Source: Pseudomonadota bacterium (GTDB lineage: Bacteria; Pseudomonadota; Alphaproteobacteria; Rhizobiales; Rhizobiaceae). Taken from it: DNA of 5,347 nucleotides. The notes beneath the pieces were generated by a model that was not told the origin of the DNA, made no database searches, and saw nothing but the letters and a program-made list of their open reading frames with translations. The stretch spans positions 1 to 5,347 of the forward strand of contig JAEWHQ010000087.1 in NCBI GenBank assembly GCA_023387715.1, given 5' to 3'. Of this stretch, positions 1 through 5,347 are shown in pieces (position 1 is the stretch's first letter; every line of letters starts with the position of its first letter). Made by a program: the position numbers and the translations under genes.

Positions 1-163
1 GGGTTTCTGCTGCCTTAACCGGATCCACATGGATAAATTGATGATCATCCGTTGCATCCGCAAACTGGTTGATCATTTCTTGTGTGACCACGCGCCATTC
101 AGAACAACCAATTTCAGTACCGATGGCCTCACGTACCTGATCCAGCGTAATTGCGTCTTTCAT
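1..163 (-). CDS. MaoC/NodN-type hotdog dehydratase, N-terminal fragment (runs off the left edge)
   Basis: Only the first 54 codons are inside the window; the rest lies to the left. The visible protein starts [15 protein letters not shown] and carries [14 protein letters not shown] at residues 34-47. This matches the R-specific enoyl-CoA hydratase signature, with the expected catalytic pair D40 and H45. The DHQxIHxD form, rather than DxNPxHxD, is typical of the NodN-like branch of MaoC proteins. Members hydrate 2-enoyl-CoA thioesters to (R)-3-hydroxyacyl-CoA or act on related acyl thioesters in the cytoplasm; the exact substrate cannot be told from this fragment. The ATG at 161-163 is the only plausible start, because an in-frame stop lies upstream at 203-205 and no ATG intervenes. 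No strong ribosome binding site precedes it (GGATAG is the best). It is divergent from the DRL gene, so the two may share the control region 164-321. The family call is firm; the function is open. Confidence 0.85.
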   Translation of the reverse strand, partial: MKDAITLDQVREAIGTEIGCSEWRVVTQEMINQFADATDDHQFIHVDPVKAAET

Positions 164-321
164 AGAACTATCTATCCAACTTAACTGATGATGAATCGAC
201 TTTTAACCATTTGCCGATTATTGAACACTAGACTTAACAGGAATCCATATCCTGTACAGGAATGAAAACAAAACTCTTTAGTCAGAGAGACAACCACAAT
301 CAATCCATGTGGAGGATATAA
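164..321. promoter_or_regulatory. divergent intergenic control region
   Basis: These 158 bases separate two divergent genes, so both promoters should lie here. On the plus strand TTGAAC at 221-226 is a plausible -35 element, but no convincing -10 follows at 16-18 bases. On the minus strand AATAAT (217-222) resembles a -10 element, with its -35 position falling near the operator-like palindrome at 250-261. No RNA gene or short ORF is evident. Promoter positions are guesses; the region's role as a shared control segment follows from the gene arrangement. Confidence 0.5.
237..263. promoter_or_regulatory. operator-like palindrome with direct half-site repeats
   Basis: TCCTGTACAGGA at 250-261 is a perfect 12-base palindrome. 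The octamer ACAGGAAT occurs twice in the same orientation, at 237-244 and 256-263, 19 bases apart (about two helical turns). The second copy forms the right arm of the palindrome, so there are three similarly spaced half-sites: CAGGA, TCCTG, CAGGA. This looks like a binding site for a dimeric repressor or activator. It sits about 60 bases upstream of the DRL start and overlaps the likely promoter zone of both divergent genes. The TGTACA core is compatible with several regulator families, including GntR-type, but the sequence does not name one. No regulator gene is in the window. Confidence 0.45.
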
Positions 322-1638
322 ATGGCAACCAATGTGGAACTGATCGGCCTTGCACGCGATATGCAGGCACGCGCCGACACCGGTAGACCTGTTCGCATCG
401 GCTTGATCGGCTGTGGCGAAATGGGCACCGACATTGTCACTGCTGTTGCCCGTATGCCCGGTTTAAAAGTCGGCGCGATCTCCACTCTGACGCTCTCCAA
501 TGCGCTGCGTGCCGTTGATATTGCCTATCAGGAACCGGGTCATGCGCGTGAAGTATCCACGCTTGACGATCTCAATGCCACCATGGAAGTAGGTAAAATT
601 GCTGTGACCGGCAATGTGGATCACATCCTCAATAGCGGGCTTATTGATGTGATCGTTGATGCAACCGGCATTCCGGCAGTGGGTGCGGAAATCGGCCTTC
701 GTGCGATGGAACACGGCAAACATCTGGTGATGATGAATGTCGAAGCAGATGTTACCATCGGCGCTTATCTGAAAACTGAAGCCGAGCGCCTCGGCGTTAC
801 TTATTCCCTTGGCGCAGGCGACGAACCGTCCTCCTGCATGGAGCTGATCGAGTTTGTATCCGCGATGGGTTATCCGATTGTTTCAGCCGGTAAAGGCAAA
901 AACAATCCGCTCAATATTGATGCCATTCCTGATGATTATATGGAAGAAGCCAAGCGCCGTAATATGAATGTGCGCTTGCTGGTGGAGTTTGTTGACGGCT
1001 CCAAAACCATGGTGGAAATGGCAGCGATTGCCAATGCCACCGGCCTTGTGCCGGATAAAGCCGGTATGCACGGCCCTGCCGCATCAGTTGACGAACTGGC
1101 AAGCGTTTTGATTCCGCAATCAGACGGCGGCGTTCTTTCACGCAGTGGCGTGGTGGATTTCAGCATCGGTAAAGGTGTGGCACCGGGTGTATTCGTTGTC
1201 GCCGAGATGTCTCATCCGCGTATCATTGAACGTATGGAAGACCTGAAGCTTGGCAAAGGCCCTTACTTTACCTTCCATCGCCCTTACCACCTCACCTCGC
1301 TGGAAGTGCCGCTTACCTGCGCCCGTGTCGCACTTTATGGCAAAGCGGATATGGTGCCGCTTTCAAAACCCGTCGCAGAAGTCTGTGCTTTGGCTAAAAG
1401 AGATATGCAGGCTGGCGATAAACTCGATGCAATCGGCGAATATTGCTACCGTTCATGGATTATGACGGCGCAAGAAGCACGCAGTGTGAAAGCTGTCCCT
1501 TGCGGCATGCTGACGGGCGCCAAGGTTATCAAACCAATTAAAAAAGGTGAGCTGATCACCTATGACAATGTGGAAATTCCGGCTGGCTCTAAACTGGCAG
1601 AATTGCGCGCGCGTCAGGACAAAATGATTTACGGTTAA
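322..1638 (+). CDS. DXR-like (DRL) NADPH-dependent oxidoreductase with C-terminal SAF domain
   Basis: This 438-residue protein closely resembles the Brucella abortus DRL enzyme, shown to convert 1-deoxy-D-xylulose 5-phosphate to 2-C-methyl-D-erythritol 4-phosphate with NADPH. That is the first committed step of the MEP isoprenoid pathway, and the enzyme is unrelated in sequence to the usual DXR (IspC). Domains in order: a Rossmann NAD(P)-binding domain with GCGEMG at residues 30-35; a catalytic domain from about 155 to 345, with GAGDEPSSC (164-172), SAGKGKNNP (188-196), DKAGMHGP (245-252) and GPYFTFHRPYHLTSLE (313-328); and a SAF domain from about 354 to 425. The ATG at 322 is preceded by GGAGG (311-315) with a 6-base spacer. 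It is monocistronic, ending at the terminator 1654-1700. The SAF domain makes automatic pipelines call such proteins flagellar FlgA or homoserine dehydrogenase; no signal peptide or other flagellar trait is visible. Other branches of this family have different or unknown substrates, so DXR activity is inferred from similarity. Confidence 0.88.
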   Translation: MATNVELIGLARDMQARADTGRPVRIGLIGCGEMGTDIVTAVARMPGLKVGAISTLTLSNALRAVDIAYQEPGHAREVSTLDDLNATMEVGKIAVTGNVDHILNSGLIDVIVDATGIPAVGAEIGLRAMEHGKHLVMMNVEADVTIGAYLKTEAERLGVTYSLGAGDEPSSCMELIEFVSAMGYPIVSAGKGKNNPLNIDAIPDDYMEEAKRRNMNVRLLVEFVDGSKTMVEMAAIANATGLVPDKAGMHGPAASVDELASVLIPQSDGGVLSRSGVVDFSIGKGVAPGVFVVAEMSHPRIIERMEDLKLGKGPYFTFHRPYHLTSLEVPLTCARVALYGKADMVPLSKPVAEVCALAKRDMQAGDKLDAIGEYCYRSWIMTAQEARSVKAVPCGMLTGAKVIKPIKKGELITYDNVEIPAGSKLAELRARQDKMIYG

Positions 1639-1653
1639 GCCTGTCATCAACAG

Positions 1654-1700
1654 AATAAAATCAAGGGGCGGCTTCATCAGAAACCGCCCCTTATTTTATT
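1654..1700. terminator. bidirectional rho-independent terminator between convergent genes
   Basis: AAGGGGCGG (1663-1671) and CCGCCCCTT (1684-1692) form a perfect 9-bp GC-rich stem with a 12-base loop. The arms continue as AATAAAAT (1654-1661) and ATTTTATT (1693-1700), also complementary, with only C1662 unpaired. Each strand therefore reads a strong hairpin followed by a T-rich tract: TTATTTTATTTAAT on the plus strand and TTGATTTTATT on the minus strand. It ends the DRL transcript from the left and the pnt operon transcript from the right. Confidence 0.9.
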
Positions 1701-1716
1701 TAATCAATTTCAAAGC

Positions 1717-3117
1717 TTAGTGATCTAGCGCTTTAACGATATTTTCAACCATCTTCTTCGCATCAGCAAAAAGCATCATGGTATTGTCGCGGAAGAACAA
1801 TTCGTTTTCCACGCCGGCATAACCGGACCCCATGCCGCGCTTGATGAAAAGAACCGTACCGGCCTTATCAACATCCAGAATAGGCATGCCGAAGATCGGG
1901 GATTTAGGGTCTGTTTTCGCCGAAGGGTTGGTCACGTCATTCGCACCAATAACGAAGGCAACATCAGCAGTGGCGAACTCAGAATTGATGTCTTCCAGCT
2001 CAAACACTTCATCATAAGGCACATTGGCTTCCGCCAGAAGCACGTTCATGTGGCCAGGCATACGACCAGCAACCGGATGAATTGCATATTTAACTTCAAC
2101 GCCTTCAGCCTTGAGCTTATCTGCCATTTCACGCAGCGCATGCTGTGCCTGTGCAACCGCCATACCATAACCTGGTACGATGATAACCTTGGCTGCATTT
2201 TTCATGATGAAAGCCGCATCATCTGCCGAGCCCTGCTTGACCGGACGCTGCTCAACCGCACCACCAACAGCCGCAGATGTATCAGCACCAAAGCCACCAA
2301 GGATGACGGAAATGAACGAACGGTTCATACCTTTACACATGATATAGCTGAGGATCGCACCCGACGAGCCCACTAAAGCACCGGTGATAATCAGTGCCAG
2401 ATTGCCCAATGTGAAGCCGATACCAGCCGCAGCCCAGCCCGAATAGGAGTTGAGCATCGACACAACCACCGGCATATCCGCGCCACCGATCGGGATAATG
2501 ATCAGCACGCCGAACAGCAGTGAAAGCGCAACAATCAGCCAGAACACAGTGTGGCTTTCAGTCATCACCAGCATCACCACCAGCACAACAATGGCAATCG
2601 CCAGCGCTGCATTGATGAAATGACGACCAGGCAGCGTGATGGGCTGGCCGGACATACGTCCGTCAAGCTTCAAAAACGCAATAACCGAACCGGTGAAGGT
2701 AATCGCACCAATGGCAACACCAATAGAAATTTCCACCAATGCCTGTCCGTGGATAGAACCCAGTCCACCAATACCAAAGGAATGCGGTGAGTAAATCGCT
2801 GCTGCTGCCACCAGCACCGCTGCCATACCGATCAGCGAGTGAAAAGCTGCAACGAGCTGTGGCATCGCTGTCATGGCGATACGACGTGCAATGACCGCAC
2901 CAATACCGCCGCCGATGGCAATACCGCCAACAATCAGCATCAAACCATTAGCGCTTGGACGTGCCAGCGCCAGCGTGGTCAGGATGGAAATTGCCATACC
3001 GACCATACCATACATATTGCCCTGACGGCTGGTGGTCGGATGCGACAGGCCGCGCAATGCCATAATAAACAGCACGCCGGAAACCAGATATAGAAAGGCC
3101 GCTAAATTAACACTCAT
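1717..3117 (-). CDS. pntB: proton-translocating NAD(P)+ transhydrogenase, beta subunit
   Basis: The 466-residue beta subunit supplies part of the membrane domain (dII) and the NADP(H)-binding domain (dIII) of the transhydrogenase, which couples inward proton flow to hydride transfer from NADH to NADP+. About nine hydrophobic segments fill residues 3-265. H93 in FHSLIGMAA and N223 in MLNSYSGWAA correspond to the polar membrane residues implicated in proton movement in the E. coli subunit (His91 and Asn222). Domain III starts near residue 300: GYGMAVAQ at 316-323 is the NADP-binding loop, followed by IGANDVTNP (from 390) and KRGMGSGYAG (from 426). The length is normal and the protein appears complete. 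The ATG at 3115-3117 has GAGAGG 7 bases upstream, and this site overlaps the pntAB stop codon (TGAGAGG), suggesting translational coupling. It is the last gene of the operon and ends just before the shared terminator. Confidence 0.97.
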   Translation of the reverse strand: MSVNLAAFLYLVSGVLFIMALRGLSHPTTSRQGNMYGMVGMAISILTTLALARPSANGLMLIVGGIAIGGGIGAVIARRIAMTAMPQLVAAFHSLIGMAAVLVAAAAIYSPHSFGIGGLGSIHGQALVEISIGVAIGAITFTGSVIAFLKLDGRMSGQPITLPGRHFINAALAIAIVVLVVMLVMTESHTVFWLIVALSLLFGVLIIIPIGGADMPVVVSMLNSYSGWAAAGIGFTLGNLALIITGALVGSSGAILSYIMCKGMNRSFISVILGGFGADTSAAVGGAVEQRPVKQGSADDAAFIMKNAAKVIIVPGYGMAVAQAQHALREMADKLKAEGVEVKYAIHPVAGRMPGHMNVLLAEANVPYDEVFELEDINSEFATADVAFVIGANDVTNPSAKTDPKSPIFGMPILDVDKAGTVLFIKRGMGSGYAGVENELFFRDNTMMLFADAKKMVENIVKALDH

Positions 3118-3128
3118 TGTTCAGCCTC

Positions 3129-3548
3129 TCACTTATCTTTTTTCTTATACATGGCGAGCATGCGCTGGGTGACCAGAAAGCCGCCAAAAATATTTACACT
3201 GGCAAGGATAAGGGCAACAAAGCCAAATCCGGTTGCCCAACCGCTCAATGACAGGCCAACAGCCAGCAAAGCGCCGACAACGATAACGGAAGAAATCGCA
3301 TTGGTAACCGCCATCAAAGGCGTATGAAGTGCCGGTGTTACCGACCAGACCACATAATAGCCAACGAAAATCGACAGAACAAAAATCGCTAAGCGGAAGA
3401 CGAACGGATCAACCACGCCGCCTGAAGCCTGATGCACAACCGCAGCCGCTGCATCGCCCAGACCGGTTGTACCTTCTGCGGCCTGACGCACTGCTTCCAT
3501 AGCATCGCTCAAGCCGTTCAGAGCTTTTTCAAGTGCAGAATTTTCCAT
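3129..3548 (-). CDS. pntAB: NAD(P)+ transhydrogenase, alpha-2 (membrane) subunit
   Basis: This 139-residue protein is the small membrane part of the alpha chain, found as a separate gene in Rhodospirillum-type transhydrogenases and fused to the soluble domain in E. coli PntA. Three hydrophobic segments are visible, roughly residues 48-69, 80-101 and 105-126. The family signature [17 protein letters not shown] spans 71-87 between the first two. The end KKKDK is basic, as expected for a cytoplasmic tail. The first 47 residues are soluble and net acidic (seven Asp/Glu against two Lys/Arg). Residues 1-28 could form an amphipathic helix, perhaps a contact surface for PntAA. The ATG overlaps the pntAA stop by one base (TAATG), and GGAGGAG lies 7 bases upstream inside the pntAA coding end. 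This indicates coupled translation and matched subunit amounts. Confidence 0.96.
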   Translation of the reverse strand: MENSALEKALNGLSDAMEAVRQAAEGTTGLGDAAAAVVHQASGGVVDPFVFRLAIFVLSIFVGYYVVWSVTPALHTPLMAVTNAISSVIVVGALLAVGLSLSGWATGFGFVALILASVNIFGGFLVTQRMLAMYKKKDK

Positions 3549-4900
3549 TATGCTTCTCCTCCGCCTTTTGTTGTTTTAGGCGCAGTTTTACGCTTCGGGC
3601 TGGCTGGCTTTTCCGTAAGCTCAGCTTTTTTTGCAGTTGCAGCTTTGGCTTTGGCCGGAGCTTTGACAGCGGCCTTTGGCTTAGCCGCAGTTTCTTTAGC
3701 TGCTGCTGGTGCTTTCACCGCTGCTTTTGCAGCGACAGGCTTTTCTGCCTTTGCAGCCGCCTGAACCGGAACATTTTCAAAAGCCGGATGAACAATCTTG
3801 CCTTCATGGGTCAGCAAGGTTGCCTTGACCAGCTCATCAGCCGGGTCAATCGCAAAAGCTTTGCTGTCTTTGTTCACCAATGTTTCAAGGAAGGCATAAA
3901 GGTTGCGTGCATAAAGCTGCGAAGCCGTAGCTGCGATACGGCCTGCAACATTGTGGTGACCCACGATTTTGACACCGTTTGCTTCCACAACTTCGCCAGC
4001 CTTGGCACCTTCAACATTGCCGCCGCGCTCAACTGCCAGATCCACCAGCACTGAACCCGGACGCATGCTGGCAACCATCTGTGCCGAAACCAGCTTTGGT
4101 GCCGGACGACCCGGAATAAGCGCAGTCGTGATCACAATGTCCTGCTTGGCAATATGATCTGCCACCAAAGCTGCCTGTTTAGCCTGATAGTCTTTCGACA
4201 TTTCTTTGGCGTAACCACCAGCTGTTTCAGCAGCTTTAAACTCTTCGTCTTCAACCGCAATAAACTTGGCACCCAGAGATGCCACCTGCTCTTTGGCAGC
4301 AGGGCGCACGTCAGTTGCAGTCACAACCGCACCCAGACGACGCGCAGTCGCAATCGCCTGCAAACCGGCAACGCCCGCACCCATAACAAAGACGCGTGCG
4401 GCCGGAACAGTACCGGCAGCGGTCATCATCATCGGCAGCGCACGGTCATATTCAGCCGCAGCATCAATCACTGCCTGATAACCGGCAAGGTTTGCCTGTG
4501 ATGACAAAACGTCCATCACCTGCGCGCGCGTTATACGCGGCATAAATTCCATGGTGAAAGCAGAGATACCGGCCTGCGCCAATGCTGCCACTTCTGCCTC
4601 TGCCCCATATGGATCAAGCATGGCAAAAAGCGCTGCACCGCGTTTATAGGTTTTCAGCTCGCTCGCAGAAGGACGGCGCAGTTTTAAAATAATATCTGCT
4701 TTTGCCGCGTCAGCTGCGGAAACGATACGTGCACCCGCGCCTTCATATTCTTTATCGGTAATGCGGGATTTTTCGCCCGCTCCCTTCTCGACGATAATAT
4801 CAAATCCGAGAGCGGCGAATTTTTTCACCGTCTCTGCTGAAGCCGCTACGCGACTTTCAGCCGAATCTGATTCTTTGGCTATAAATAGTGTTTGGGCCAA
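3548..4900 (-). CDS. pntAA: NAD(P)+ transhydrogenase, alpha-1 (soluble NAD-binding) subunit with Lys/Ala-rich tail
   Basis: This is domain I of the transhydrogenase: a cytoplasmic subunit that binds NAD(H) and donates hydride to NADP+ bound on PntB. It belongs to the alanine dehydrogenase/PNT family. The N-terminal alanine-dehydrogenase/PNT region (1-135) includes ESRVAAS near residues 15-21 and [11 protein letters not shown] at 125-135. The Rossmann motif GAGVAG is at 174-179, followed by TATDVRP. The mobile loop GGYAKEM covers 228-234, and [11 protein letters not shown] covers 258-268. The family core ends at about residue 380 ([13 protein letters not shown]). Residues 381-450 are an extra Lys/Ala/Pro-rich tail, annotated separately. 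At 450 residues it is about 65 longer than the roughly 384-residue Rhodospirillum rubrum protein. The start is TTG (4898-4900), not ATG: a good GAGGGAG site lies 6 bases upstream, an in-frame TAG occurs about 30 bases upstream, and the family's conserved N-terminus begins right here. Confidence 0.96.
   Translation of the reverse strand: MAQTLFIAKESDSAESRVAASAETVKKFAALGFDIIVEKGAGEKSRITDKEYEGAGARIVSAADAAKADIILKLRRPSASELKTYKRGAALFAMLDPYGAEAEVAALAQAGISAFTMEFMPRITRAQVMDVLSSQANLAGYQAVIDAAAEYDRALPMMMTAAGTVPAARVFVMGAGVAGLQAIATARRLGAVVTATDVRPAAKEQVASLGAKFIAVEDEEFKAAETAGGYAKEMSKDYQAKQAALVADHIAKQDIVITTALIPGRPAPKLVSAQMVASMRPGSVLVDLAVERGGNVEGAKAGEVVEANGVKIVGHHNVAGRIAATASQLYARNLYAFLETLVNKDSKAFAIDPADELVKATLLTHEGKIVHPAFENVPVQAAAKAEKPVAAKAAVKAPAAAKETAAKPKAAVKAPAKAKAATAKKAELTEKPASPKRKTAPKTTKGGGEA
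3551..3760 (-). other. low-complexity Lys/Ala/Pro-rich C-terminal tail of PntAA
   Basis: These 70 codons (residues 381-450) encode about 26 Ala, 17 Lys, 1 Arg and 7 Pro, with only 5 acidic residues (net charge about +13). The composition resembles histone H1-like tails. KAAVKAPA appears twice, at residues 392-399 and 409-416, but seven of its eight codons differ synonymously between the copies, so this is not a fresh DNA duplication. The tail is likely disordered. It lies where the fused E. coli PntA links the soluble domain to the membrane domain. Its function is unknown; the boundary with the folded core is approximate. Confidence 0.85.
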
Positions 4901-4906
4901 GCTTAT

Positions 4907-4913
4907 CTCCCTC
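4907..4913 (-). promoter_or_regulatory. ribosome binding site that fixes the pntAA TTG start
   Basis: On the minus strand the sequence reads GAGGGAG, then the 6-base spacer ATAAGC, then TTG. This spacing is ideal for the TTG at 4898-4900. No in-frame ATG lies nearby, and the next in-frame Met is at residue 94, deep in the conserved core, so it cannot be the start. Confidence 0.85.
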
Positions 4914-5002
4914 TTATCAAGGCCCGAACACTACATAGCAGCCTTCAGGCCTCACACATCTTCTACAAACAATACCAATTCAAAAAACCAGCCATCACAT
5001 CA

Positions 5003-5028
5003 TCAGCCGCTTAATGATAAGCAGCTGA
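5003..5028. repeat. hairpin in the region upstream of pntAA
   Basis: TCAGC (5003-5007) pairs with GCTGA (5024-5028), and GCTTA (5009-5013) pairs with TAAGC (5018-5022). The loop is ATGA, with a single C-A mismatch (5008/5023). If transcription starts upstream, it lies in the 5' leader of the pnt mRNA, about 100 bases before the TTG start. On the minus strand a run of six T occurs at 4982-4987, but 15 bases past the stem, too far for a standard terminator. Its role is unknown: leader structure, protein-binding site or chance. Confidence 0.45.
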
Positions 5029-5167
5029 GTGGAAGCACCAGAACTGGAGCGGAGTAACAGCATATTTTTCGTCAACAAGACATCGCTCACGCTGAAGAGA
5101 GCGCTAAATCCTTGATTTAAAACATTTTTGTCACTCTTCCAAGTGGAAAAACTGACTTCTTATTAAT

Positions 5168-5347
5168 TCAAAGAATAAACCAGGCAGCAATCATAACTAA
5201 AAAGAACACGACTGCACCGGAGATGAAACCACCGACAAAAAAGCCGAATGCCATTGCAATCAGCAAAGAAACCAAAGCCGTTGTGCCCCATTTTACCAGG
5301 CTGACAAAACCATTATAGGTCTGTTCATGCTCTGGATAATCCATGGT
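5168..5347 (-). CDS. aa3-type cytochrome c oxidase subunit IV (small bacterial type); 5' end uncertain
   Basis: The minus-strand frame ending at TGA (5168-5170) encodes 58 residues from the ATG at 5342-5344, starting MDYPEHEQTYNGFVSLVKWG. It is followed by hydrophobic sequence at about residues 21-43 and 44-58, ending AAWFIL. The DYPEHExTYxGF...KWG motif is the hallmark of the small alphaproteobacterial aa3 oxidase subunit IV family, a one- or two-helix accessory protein of the terminal oxidase in the inner membrane. Homologs often carry 10-20 extra residues before the MDY. The frame is open to the window edge (ACC before the ATG), so the true start may lie to the right. Such genes are often found just upstream of pntAA in Hyphomicrobiales. 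It reads toward the pnt operon, and no clear terminator separates them. Confidence 0.85.
   Translation of the reverse strand, partial: TMDYPEHEQTYNGFVSLVKWGTTALVSLLIAMAFGFFVGGFISGAVVFFLVMIAAWFIL

Larger units (their letters stand above)
4901..5167 (-). promoter_or_regulatory. pnt leader and intergenic region
   Basis: These 267 bases between the oxidase gene and pntAA carry no ORF that looks real. The pnt promoter should be here. The best minus-strand pair I see is TTGGAA (5137-5142) and TTAAAT (5115-5120) with a 16-base spacer, which is weak. TTGACG at 5070-5075 is a better -35 element but has no -10 at the right distance. No clear terminator follows the oxidase gene, so readthrough from it into pntAA is possible. 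A hairpin at 5003-5028 is listed separately. Confidence 0.4.

Noticed and set aside
322..1638. Flagellar P-ring assembly protein FlgA, suggested by the C-terminal SAF domain
   Set aside because: The N-terminal Rossmann domain and catalytic motifs place it with DRL oxidoreductases; there is no signal peptide and no flagellar gene nearby.
2050..2376. Plus-strand open frame of 108 codons
   Set aside because: It is antisense to the conserved NADP-binding domain of pntB, with no ribosome binding site or family resemblance.
3551..3760. PntAA tail as the product of a frameshift or sequencing error
   Set aside because: The frame ends exactly at the TAATG overlap with pntAB, contains the pntAB ribosome binding site in the expected place, and uses varied ordinary codons.
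3432..3764. Plus-strand open frame of 110 codons rich in Ala and Phe, looking like a membrane protein
   Set aside because: It is the antisense reading of the pntAA Lys/Ala-rich tail and the pntAB start; the GC-rich repeat codons keep the opposite frame open. The minus-strand proteins are clearly the real ones.
3533..4054. Plus-strand open frame of 173 codons
   Set aside because: It lies antisense to conserved pntAA sequence, has Cys/Ser/Phe-rich composition typical of shadow frames and no recognisable domain.
4982..5028. Hairpin plus T-run as a terminator for the oxidase subunit IV gene
   Set aside because: The T-run begins 15 bases after the stem and the stem is only moderately GC-rich, so it does not fit a standard rho-independent terminator.
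5050..5075. TTGACG as a sigma-70 type promoter for the pnt operon
   Set aside because: The -35 match is good, but at 16-18 bases only GC-rich sequence (CCGCTC region) follows, with no -10 element.

Overview
The window reads as chromosome of an alphaproteobacterium of the order Hyphomicrobiales, most likely Brucellaceae or a close relative. Three things point there: a three-subunit proton-translocating transhydrogenase operon (separate alpha-1, alpha-2 and beta), a tiny aa3-type cytochrome c oxidase subunit IV gene directly upstream of it, and a SAF-domain oxidoreductase that closely resembles the Brucella DXR-like (DRL) enzyme. Base composition looks close to 50% GC by eye (not counted), somewhat below what I expect of Brucella itself, so genus is left open. 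No mobile element, tRNA, rRNA or CRISPR array is visible.

Layout. Positions 1-163 hold the 5' part of a MaoC/NodN-type hotdog dehydratase gene on the minus strand, running off the left edge. Positions 164-321 are a divergent intergenic region with an operator-like palindrome. Positions 322-1638 (+) encode the DRL-type oxidoreductase. Positions 1639-1716 contain one strong hairpin with T-rich flanks on both sides, serving as a bidirectional terminator between convergent genes. Positions 1717-4900 (-) are the pntAA-pntAB-pntB operon, transcribed right to left: pntAA and pntAB overlap by one base (TAATG), and pntB follows 11 nt after pntAB with its ribosome binding site overlapping the pntAB stop. 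Positions 4901-5167 are the pnt leader/intergenic region, with one good hairpin. Positions 5168-5347 (-) hold the cytochrome oxidase subunit IV gene, whose start may lie beyond the right edge.

How the parts relate. The transhydrogenase uses the proton motive force to make NADPH from NADH. The DRL enzyme, if it has the activity shown for its Brucella relative, consumes NADPH to convert 1-deoxy-D-xylulose 5-phosphate into 2-C-methyl-D-erythritol 4-phosphate, the first committed step of isoprenoid synthesis, in place of the usual DXR (IspC). The adjacency is convergent, so co-regulation is not implied.

Most worth a second look: the DRL gene itself (a non-homologous replacement for an essential enzyme, often mislabelled as a flagellar protein), the 70-residue Lys/Ala/Pro-rich tail on PntAA with its TTG start codon, and the palindrome plus direct repeats ahead of the DRL gene. 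I saw no clearly undescribed multi-gene system.
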